Position numbers and translations under genes: made by a program. The notes beneath the pieces are model-generated. The model worked only from the letters and a program-made list of their open reading frames with translations, ran no database searches and was not told the DNA's origin. Positions 57,996-64,000 of a stretch of DNA of 64,000 bases are shown in pieces. The stretch is from an uncultured bacterium. Lineage in GTDB: Bacteria; Cyanobacteriota; Vampirovibrionia; Gastranaerophilales; Gastranaerophilaceae. Within the stretch, counting starts at the first letter, position 1. Each line of letters begins with the position of its first letter. The stretch covers positions 59,399 to 123,398 of the forward strand of contig CADBUZ010000001.1 of assembly GCA_902797985.1 (NCBI GenBank). The letters are read 5' to 3'.

Positions 57996-59279
57996 TTATT
58001 CAAAATCTTCTGTATAAGGTTTACTTTCCAATTTTTCAACAGAAGATGAAATATAGTTATTCATTTTATTATAATCAAATTCATTTTCCCAACGAGCAAT
58101 AACAACGGTAGCGACGCAGTTACCAATTAAATTAACAGTAGTTCTTCCCATATCTAAAAGTTGATCTATACCAAGCAGGATAGCGACTCCGATAATAGGG
58201 ATATTAAAACTTGTAAGAGTACCGGCCAAAACAATCAAAGCGACTCTAGGCACACCTGCGATGCCTTTACTTGTCACCATAAGTGCAAACATGATAATAA
58301 GTTGTTGTTCAAAAGTTAGCGGCACACCTGCGATTTGTGCGCAGAATATAACTGCAATTGCAAGATACAAGGTACTTCCGTCAAGGTTAAAAGTATAACC
58401 TGTAGGCATAACAAACCCAACAATTGACTTAGGCACACCAAACTGCTCCATAATCTCCATAGCTTTTGGTAATGCAGCTTCTGAACTTGCCGTAGTAAAT
58501 GCTAAAAGAGCAGGTTCTTCTATCGCCTGAATAAGAGCTTTTAAGGATATACCCACAATTCTACAAGCAACAAATAAAACTATTATAACAAATACTGCCA
58601 ATGCAAAATATAATGAAAATATTATTTTGGCATAATTTTTCAAAACAACAATTCCGTTTGAGCCGATAGTATAAGATATCGCACCAAAAATACCTATTGG
58701 CGCAAACAACATAACAAACTCAGTGAACTTGAACATAATCTGACAAACTGAATTTAGCAAATCCATAACAGGTTTTGCCTTCTTTCCGATTGTACAAATT
58801 GCCAAAGCAAAGAAAATTGAAAAAACCACAATTTGTAAAAGATTACCCTCAGCCATAGACTGTATAACACTGGTTGGGAACAAATTAGTAAAAAACTCGC
58901 TAAACGTACTGTGACAAATAGAATTTGAAACTTGAGAAATTTCATCTAGGTGTGGCAAGTATGCGGGATGTTTAGCGCCTACACCCGGATTTATCATATT
59001 AGCGACACCCAACCCAATGAACAAAGCGATTGTAGTAACTATTTCGAAATATAAAATAGTTTTTATCCCTACACGACCAATTTTTTTAACATCACCGTGA
59101 CCTGCAATACCGACTACTAGGGTTGCAAATAACAACGGTGCTATAATCATTTTTACCATTCGTAAAAATATAGTAGCCAGAGGATGCATTTTCACCGCGA
59201 ATTCAGGGACAATCGCCCCTACTAAAATTCCGGCAACCAATGCTATTAATATCCAAATCGTAAGTGGTGAATTTTTCAA
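57996..59279 (-). CDS. dicarboxylate/amino acid:cation symporter (DAACS/GltP-like)
   Basis: 427 residues from a TTG at 59279, chosen because GAGGG lies upstream and the promoter -10 lies at 59306-59301, inside the longer frame. Imports C4-dicarboxylates or glutamate/aspartate with Na+ or H+. About eight membrane helices and two re-entrant loops, with TTASSEAALPKAMEIME (HP1) and PTGYTFNLDGSTLYLAI (the NLDGT-like TM7 motif). Substrate choice among Glu, Asp, succinate cannot be made. Confidence 0.92.
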   Translation of the reverse strand: MKNSPLTIWILIALVAGILVGAIVPEFAVKMHPLATIFLRMVKMIIAPLLFATLVVGIAGHGDVKKIGRVGIKTILYFEIVTTIALFIGLGVANMINPGVGAKHPAYLPHLDEISQVSNSICHSTFSEFFTNLFPTSVIQSMAEGNLLQIVVFSIFFALAICTIGKKAKPVMDLLNSVCQIMFKFTEFVMLFAPIGIFGAISYTIGSNGIVVLKNYAKIIFSLYFALAVFVIIVLFVACRIVGISLKALIQAIEEPALLAFTTASSEAALPKAMEIMEQFGVPKSIVGFVMPTGYTFNLDGSTLYLAIAVIFCAQIAGVPLTFEQQLIIMFALMVTSKGIAGVPRVALIVLAGTLTSFNIPIIGVAILLGIDQLLDMGRTTVNLIGNCVATVVIARWENEFDYNKMNNYISSSVEKLESKPYTEDFE

Positions 59280-59300
59280 TAGTTTTCCCTCTTTTAAATT

Positions 59301-59328
59301 ATTGTACCGCAAAAAGATTGGGGTTCAA
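59301..59328 (-). promoter_or_regulatory. symporter gene promoter
   Basis: TTGAAC (59328-59323) and TACAAT (59306-59301) on the minus strand are 16 bases apart, giving a leader of about 15 bases to the TTG start. Confidence 0.6.
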
Positions 59329-59354
59329 GCAAATATTAAAAATACTCCGACAAA

Positions 59355-59387
59355 CAAAAATGCGATAATTTTATTATCGCATTTTTG
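59355..59387. terminator. terminator after rubrerythrin
   Basis: CAAAAATGCGATAAT and its complement form a 15-base stem with a TTT loop. It lies just after the rubrerythrin gene on the minus strand, before the symporter promoter. Confidence 0.9.
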
Positions 59388-59422
59388 TGATTATTTATTT
59401 GAATTATTTTAAATATTTCTGC

Positions 59423-59962
59423 CTAACCAAAATATCTTTTTAATAATCCATCAAAGCCTTTACCATGACGAGCTTCATCTTTAGCCATTTCATGAACAGT
59501 ATCGTGAATAGCGTCAAAGCCTTTTTCTTTTGCACGTTTTGCAATTGCTAATTTACCTTCACAAGCACCGTGTTCAGCTTCTGCACGAAGTTCAAGATTC
59601 TTTTTAGTCGAATTAGTAACAACTTCACCCAATAATTCAGCAAATTTAGCAGCATGTTCTGCTTCTTCAAAAGCATATCTTTTATATGCTTCAGCAATTT
59701 CAGGATAACCTTCTCTTTCAGCCACTCTTGACATTGCAAGATACATACCTACTTCGCAACATTCACCGTTAAAGTTTGCTCTTAAACCTTCCATGATTTC
59801 AGCATCATCAACTTTACCATCACCTACATTATGTTCACACGCATAAACTTTTGCAGAACCATCGACCTTTGTAAAAGTTTTTGCTTTACATACCGGACAT
59901 TCATCAGGTTGATGATCTGATTCTGTTGACCAACCACATACTGTACATACAAATTTTGCCAT
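59423..59962 (-). CDS. reverse rubrerythrin (peroxide reductase)
   Basis: 179 residues. An N-terminal rubredoxin domain holds C6, C9, C22 and C25 (CTVCGW and CPVC), followed by a four-helix ferritin-like diiron domain with [15 protein letters not shown] and [10 protein letters not shown], then [10 protein letters not shown]. This domain order (rubredoxin first) is reverse rubrerythrin, which reduces H2O2 in anaerobes. It lies 109 bases after ferritin on the same strand. An AAAATGG heptamer repeat lies in its leader. Confidence 0.93.
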   Translation of the reverse strand: MAKFVCTVCGWSTESDHQPDECPVCKAKTFTKVDGSAKVYACEHNVGDGKVDDAEIMEGLRANFNGECCEVGMYLAMSRVAEREGYPEIAEAYKRYAFEEAEHAAKFAELLGEVVTNSTKKNLELRAEAEHGACEGKLAIAKRAKEKGFDAIHDTVHEMAKDEARHGKGFDGLLKRYFG

Positions 59963-59991
59963 CTTTAAATTCCTTTCCTATACTATTTTAT

Positions 59992-60026
59992 AAAATGGAA
60001 AATTGAAAATGGAAAATGGAAAATTA
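59992..60026 (-). repeat. heptanucleotide tandem repeat in the rubrerythrin leader
   Basis: Five consecutive 7-base units of consensus AAAATGG (three exact, two variants AAAATTG and AAAATTA) occupy 59992-60026 on the plus strand. They lie about 30 bases from the rubrerythrin start. Confidence 0.75.
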
Positions 60027-60071
60027 TTATATTATTTCATTAACCTATCAATTTCCAAAACATACATTATA

Positions 60072-60581
60072 TTACCCAATAACAGGCGGATTAAATACTC
60101 TTGTTGATAAATCTTTATCTAATAACAACAATGCTTTTTTATCATCACCAATAAGCTTCAACGTTTGAAGAACTCCGCCAACATTAGCTTCTTCTTCAAC
60201 TTGTTCTTTTAGATACCAATTCAAGAATGATAACGCAGCTCTGTCTTTTACTTCTTCTGCAACATCCATCAAAGCATTTATTCTTGATGTAACAAATTCT
60301 TCGTGACTTAAAACTTGTTCGAACACTTCAACCGGAGTTTTTCCTTCAACAACAGGTCTGTCAATTGCTCCTAAATCAACTTTTCCGCCGCGTTCGTGCA
60401 CATAATCATACATACCCATTCCGTGCGCTTGTTCTTCTTGTACCTGAACATCAAACCAATTTACAAAACCTTGTAAATTCAATTCTTCAAAATATGTTTT
60501 CATCGCCAAATACAAATATGCTGAATAAAACTCTTTGTTGATTTGATCATTAAAAGCCGCTTCTAATTTATTATCTATCAT
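60072..60581 (-). CDS. ftn: non-haem ferritin
   Basis: 169 residues. Stores iron in a 24-mer shell. The ferroxidase ligands are E17, E49, E50 and H53 (FDVQVQEEQAHGMGMYDYV), with LKEQVEEEANV in helix D. Length and motifs match bacterial ferritin A rather than bacterioferritin (no haem Met site seen). It precedes rubrerythrin, forming an iron/peroxide pair. A very good promoter lies upstream. Confidence 0.95.
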   Translation of the reverse strand: MIDNKLEAAFNDQINKEFYSAYLYLAMKTYFEELNLQGFVNWFDVQVQEEQAHGMGMYDYVHERGGKVDLGAIDRPVVEGKTPVEVFEQVLSHEEFVTSRINALMDVAEEVKDRAALSFLNWYLKEQVEEEANVGGVLQTLKLIGDDKKALLLLDKDLSTRVFNPPVIG

Positions 60582-60619
60582 AAAAAACTTCCTTTCTTCT
60601 AGATACCTAAAGTCTTATA

Positions 60620-60648
60620 ATTATAGATTGATAAATCTAATATTTCAA
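60620..60648 (-). promoter_or_regulatory. ferritin promoter
   Basis: TTGAAA (60648-60643) and a perfect TATAAT (60625-60620) on the minus strand are 17 bases apart, the strongest sigma-70-type match in the window. Leader of about 30 bases with AGGAAG before the ATG. Confidence 0.75.
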
Positions 60649-60736
60649 GTGTTTAAAATGTTTTGCTAGCCTAACATGTATTTACTATTCAATAAAAAAT
60701 ATTTGTGTTACCATAATAAAAAACGGAGAAATAATC

Positions 60737-61018
60737 ATGATTACAGTAAAAGATGTTGAACACGTAGCAAAATTAGCAAGATTAGAGCTTACGGAAGAAG
60801 AAAAAGAAAAATATGCAGGTCAATTAGGGGATGTTCTAAAATATGTTGACCAAATGAATGAGGTTGATACCAGTAACGTTGAACCTATGGCTCATGCTAT
60901 AGATTTTGTAAACGTAATGAGAGAAGATGCTGTTAAGTATGAACAAACAAAAGAAGAACTAATGAAAAACGCTCCTGATGAAGAAGACGGATTTTTCAAA
61001 GTTCCAAAAATCAATTAG
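60737..61018 (+). CDS. gatC: Asp/Glu-tRNA amidotransferase subunit C
   Basis: 93 residues. Small structural subunit of GatCAB, which makes Gln-tRNA or Asn-tRNA by amidation. Family pattern DVEHVAKLARLELTEEEKE, then the QLGDVLKYVDQMNEVDTSNV block and MREDAV are present. gatA and gatB are not in the window. CGGAGAAAT precedes the start. pyrG follows 79 bases later. Confidence 0.93.
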   Translation: MITVKDVEHVAKLARLELTEEEKEKYAGQLGDVLKYVDQMNEVDTSNVEPMAHAIDFVNVMREDAVKYEQTKEELMKNAPDEEDGFFKVPKIN

Positions 61019-61097
61019 TAATAATTTCGATGGGAACCATATTAAAATAAGAAATTTTCCATTGGATATTCACTTTTCACTAAAAAAGGATATTGTC

Positions 61098-62723
61098 ATG
61101 ACAAAATTTATATTTATAACCGGTGGTGTTGTAAGCTCACTTGGTAAAGGTATTATTGGTGCATCATTAGGAAAACTTTTACGTTCAAAAGGTTTTACAG
61201 TTGCGATACAAAAATTCGACCCATATATAAATGTTGATCCCGGAACTATGTCACCATTTCAACACGGAGAAGTGTTTGTCACAGATGACGGTGCTGAAAC
61301 TGATTTAGACTTAGGACACTATGAAAGATTTATTGACGCAAACTTTAGCCAGTTATCAAATGTAACATCAGGAAGTGTTTATCAAACAGTTATCGCTAAA
61401 GAGCGCAGGGGGGATTATCTGGGAGCCACTGTTCAAACAATTCCTCACATCACTAACGAGATAAAATCAAGAATTATAAAAGCTCAAAAACATTTTGATA
61501 CAGATTTCCACATAATTGAAATCGGAGGTACTATAGGTGACATTGAAGGTTTACCTTTTATTGAAGCCATAAGACAATTCAAAACAGAAGTTGGTTTTGG
61601 TAATGCCATAAATATTCATTGTACTTTATTACCATACCTTCCAACATCAGGTGAACTAAAAACAAAGCCATCACAACATAGTGTAAATGTTTTAAGAAGC
61701 TATGGGCTACAACCGGAAATATTAGTTTGCAGAACTTCAAAACCTATTCCAAAAACAGAAAAAGAAAAGCTTGCACTATTTTGTTCTGTATCAAAAGATG
61801 CAGTTATTGAATGCAGAGATATGAAAAGTATTTATGAAGTTCCTCTTGCTCTTGACGAACAAAACTTTGCGGAAGTTGTCCTTCACAGACTTCAGACACA
61901 AGATAAAAAATCCAATCTAAAATCTTGGGAACAACTTGTTGATAAAATCAGAAATCCAAAACATATTATAAAAATCGGGATAGCAGGGAAATATACGAAA
62001 CTATCAGATGCATATATTTCTGTAGTTGAATCCTTAAAACATGCGGGGTTTAAAGATGAATCAAAAATTGATATAAAATGGATAAATTCAGAAGAATGTA
62101 CAGATTATGACAAATGCAAAGAATTAATGAAAGACCTACATGGACTTGTTGTTCCGGGTGGATTTGGAGTTAGAGGAATAGAAGGAAAACTTAATGCTAT
62201 TCGTTATGCACGAGAAAATAATCTTCCATTTTTAGGGATATGCTTAGGTATGCAATGTGCTGTCATTGAATACGCAAGGAATGTAGTAGGACTAAAAGAT
62301 GCTAATTCTAAAGAGTTTGATGAAGGTGCTACATATCCCGTCATCGACTTAATGACAGAACAAAAAAGTGTCAAAGGTTATGGCGGAACAATGCGATTGG
62401 GAGCATATGACTGTATAATCAAAAAAGGAACAGTTGCAAACAAAGCATACGGTGAAACAAAAATTTCAGAACGTCATAGACACAGATATGAAGTTAACAA
62501 CGAATATCTTGAAAAAATACAAGATAAAGGTTTAGTATTCTCAGGAATGTCACCTGACGGAATGTTAGCAGAAATGGTAGAACTACCCGAAAACGATTGG
62601 TTCGTAGCGGCGCAGTTCCACCCTGAATTCAAATCAAGACCTGAAAGACCACATCCTCTATTCCAAGGTCTTATTGATGCAGCTCTTAACAAAGTAAAAC
62701 AGGAAAGTAAAACAGGAAAATAA
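61098..62723 (+). CDS. pyrG: CTP synthase
   Basis: 541 residues from the ATG at 61098, with AAAGGA upstream; an extended frame from 60978 overlaps gatC and is rejected. Converts UTP to CTP with glutamine. Synthetase motif FITGGVVSSLGKGI at the N-terminus and the DPYINVDPGTMSPFQHGEVF block. The C-terminal class I glutaminase has nucleophile C382 in GICLGMQC and a late FHPEFKSRP His/Glu. Two bases separate it from ilvC. Confidence 0.97.
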   Translation: MTKFIFITGGVVSSLGKGIIGASLGKLLRSKGFTVAIQKFDPYINVDPGTMSPFQHGEVFVTDDGAETDLDLGHYERFIDANFSQLSNVTSGSVYQTVIAKERRGDYLGATVQTIPHITNEIKSRIIKAQKHFDTDFHIIEIGGTIGDIEGLPFIEAIRQFKTEVGFGNAINIHCTLLPYLPTSGELKTKPSQHSVNVLRSYGLQPEILVCRTSKPIPKTEKEKLALFCSVSKDAVIECRDMKSIYEVPLALDEQNFAEVVLHRLQTQDKKSNLKSWEQLVDKIRNPKHIIKIGIAGKYTKLSDAYISVVESLKHAGFKDESKIDIKWINSEECTDYDKCKELMKDLHGLVVPGGFGVRGIEGKLNAIRYARENNLPFLGICLGMQCAVIEYARNVVGLKDANSKEFDEGATYPVIDLMTEQKSVKGYGGTMRLGAYDCIIKKGTVANKAYGETKISERHRHRYEVNNEYLEKIQDKGLVFSGMSPDGMLAEMVELPENDWFVAAQFHPEFKSRPERPHPLFQGLIDAALNKVKQESKTGK

Positions 62724-62725
62724 AA

Positions 62726-63754
62726 ATGGAAAATAATTTAAGAATATATTTAGATAAAGACATAGATACAAATCTAATAAAAACAAAAAAAATTGCAGTT
62801 ATAGGCTTCGGCTCTCAAGGTTACGGTCAATCTATGAACCTTAAAGAGAGCGGATGTGATGTTGTTTTAGGCTTACGTTTAGGCGGAAAATCAGATATAA
62901 AAGCAAAAGACTATGGGTTTAAAACAATGTCTATAGAAGATGCCGTAAGATATGCTGATATTGTACAAATCTTAATTCCTGATGAAATTCAATCAATAGT
63001 TTATGAAGAACAAATAAAACCAAATATGAGAGATGGACAATATTTGATGTTCTCACACGGATTCAACATACATTTCAAAAAAATTGTACCGCCTAAAGGG
63101 GTAAACGTTATTATGGTTGCACCAAAAGGTCCGGGACACACAGTAAGAAGCGAATATGTTCAGGGAAAAGGTGTTCCGTCTTTGGTCGCAGTAGAACAAA
63201 ATCCGTCAGGAAATTCTCTTGAGGTTGCATTATCATATGCTTCTGCAATAGGTGCAGGACGTGCCGGAATAATTGAAACCACATTTAGGGAAGAAACAGA
63301 AACAGACCTTTTTGGCGAGCAAACCGTAATTTGCGGAGGTGTTTCCGCACTGATAAAAGCAGGGTTTGATGTTCTTGTTGAAGCAGGATATTCACCATAT
63401 ATGGCTTATTTTGAAGTATGTCACGAAATGAAGCTTATTGTTGATTTAATCAATCAAGGCGGAATTGGTGATATGTATTATTCTATCTCTAATACTGCTG
63501 AATACGGCGATATGACAAGAGGTCCAAAAGTAATTGGAGAAAATTCCAAGAATGCAATGAGAAAAATCCTTAAAGATATACAATCAGGTGATTTTGCTGA
63601 AGAATTTTTAAAAGATATCAATGGAGATAGAAAAGTATTCAACAAATTAAGAGAAGAAAATAAAAATCTTTTGATAGAAAAAATAGGTAAAGAAATCAGA
63701 AGTTCATTCAAATGGAACAATGATAACCGAATTATAAACAGAGATAAAAATTAA
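62726..63754 (+). CDS. ilvC: ketol-acid reductoisomerase
   Basis: 342 residues, class I length. Second step of valine, leucine and isoleucine synthesis. The nucleotide-binding loop is G27-F-G29-S-Q-G32 followed by YGQSMNLKESG. Catalytic metal ligands are in GEQTVICGG and VCHEMKLIVDLI. It follows pyrG by two bases, an unusual pairing. ilvBN, ilvD and ilvE are absent from the window. Confidence 0.96.
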   Translation: MENNLRIYLDKDIDTNLIKTKKIAVIGFGSQGYGQSMNLKESGCDVVLGLRLGGKSDIKAKDYGFKTMSIEDAVRYADIVQILIPDEIQSIVYEEQIKPNMRDGQYLMFSHGFNIHFKKIVPPKGVNVIMVAPKGPGHTVRSEYVQGKGVPSLVAVEQNPSGNSLEVALSYASAIGAGRAGIIETTFREETETDLFGEQTVICGGVSALIKAGFDVLVEAGYSPYMAYFEVCHEMKLIVDLINQGGIGDMYYSISNTAEYGDMTRGPKVIGENSKNAMRKILKDIQSGDFAEEFLKDINGDRKVFNKLREENKNLLIEKIGKEIRSSFKWNNDNRIINRDKN

Positions 63755-63886
63755 TTAACCTTTTCAATTTATAAAGAAGTTAAAAAACTAAGTCACTCTG
63801 TCACTTTAAAGCAACCGGATTGTCGCGAAAATTAAAGATTTTCATGCAATGACATAACCACTTAGTCACTATAAAACAGTATTGTT
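63755..63886. other. structured spacer with inverted and direct repeats
   Basis: ACTAAGT (near 63788) and ACTTAGT (near 63861) are complementary and bracket about 70 bases that include GAAAAT/ATTTTC and ATTG/CAAT pairs around a TAAAG loop. AGTCACT also repeats directly. It may be an RNA hairpin, terminator pair or a small repeat element. No ORF. Confidence 0.4.
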
Positions 63887-64000
63887 TTATTTCCCTAACA
63901 GCCACTTAAATCCGAAGGATAACATTACACCGTTACGTCCGCCATTTCTTATCATTGCTTGACCATATCCTGTGAAACGTTCACCCCATTTACGTTGAAC
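63887..64000 (-). CDS. C-terminal end of an outer-membrane beta-barrel protein (partial)
   Basis: A minus-strand frame runs from the right edge to a TAA at 63889-63887, 37 residues visible. The end GRNGVMLSFGFKWLLGK, with alternating hydrophobic residues and an aromatic penultimate region, resembles the last strand of an autotransporter or porin barrel. GYGQAM is similar to autotransporter barrel strands. The body of the gene is outside the window. Family assignment is tentative. Confidence 0.5.
   Translation of the reverse strand, partial: VQRKWGERFTGYGQAMIRNGGRNGVMLSFGFKWLLGK

Noticed and set aside
60978..61097. N-terminal extension of pyrG
   Set aside because: The extra 40 residues overlap gatC and do not resemble CTP synthase, whose start MTKFIFITGG has its own ribosome site.

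Overview
The window looks like chromosome of a gut-type, non-photosynthetic relative of cyanobacteria (Vampirovibrionia/Melainabacteria, most likely Gastranaerophilales). The best evidence is an RNA polymerase beta-prime subunit split into two genes (rpoC1 at 41032-42741, rpoC2 at 37135-40992), with a very large insertion inside the trigger loop of rpoC2, as in Cyanobacteria. An LptD-type outer-membrane protein implies a Gram-negative envelope. Reverse rubrerythrin next to ferritin suggests an anaerobe facing oxygen. Base composition is strongly A+T-rich, TGA is used as a stop (standard code), and several hypothetical proteins have no family I can name. The lineage below Cyanobacteria-like is inference.

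Layout. 1-5 kb: the tail of a CCG-domain Fe-S protein, a lineage-type coiled-coil protein, polyprenyl synthase plus signal peptidase I, a possible CheD-like protein and a secreted unknown. 5-13 kb: mnmG, a secreted HExxH protein, a tail-anchored DUF4145-like protein, mazG, three unknown proteins and metK behind a structured leader. 13-28 kb: SIMPL protein, Cys-cluster protein, double M16 peptidase, PHP phosphoesterase, a membrane protein/zinc-ribbon/RNase PH run, a DapL-like aminotransferase, GNAT, ribE-ribBA, PadR plus DUF512 radical SAM, and mscS-rlmH. 27-36 kb: an EF-hand/lytic transglycosylase, rsmG with a large ATPase-TPR gene, a mini membrane peptide plus M23 hydrolase plus lptD plus class II aldolase, and a CAU tRNA. 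36-46 kb: a glycine-zipper protein and rpoB-rpoC1-rpoC2. 46-53 kb: an EF-hand calpain-like cysteine protease, murJ, a stand-alone TOPRIM protein, a second putative cysteine protease and a small cysteine protein. 53-64 kb: uvrB, ileS, a dicarboxylate-type symporter, rubrerythrin, ferritin, gatC, pyrG, ilvC and the end of an outer-membrane barrel.

Most of the window is housekeeping: transcription, translation fidelity, nucleotide, riboflavin and branched amino acid synthesis, and envelope biogenesis. Scattered between are lineage-type proteins without signal peptides that carry protease, peptidoglycan-hydrolase, EF-hand or deamidase-like signatures. I see no IS element, prophage, CRISPR array or obvious genomic island. 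The most promising undescribed items are the metK leader (a possible translational switch built on an H-type pseudoknot), the EF-hand/cysteine-protease proteins, and the stand-alone TOPRIM gene.
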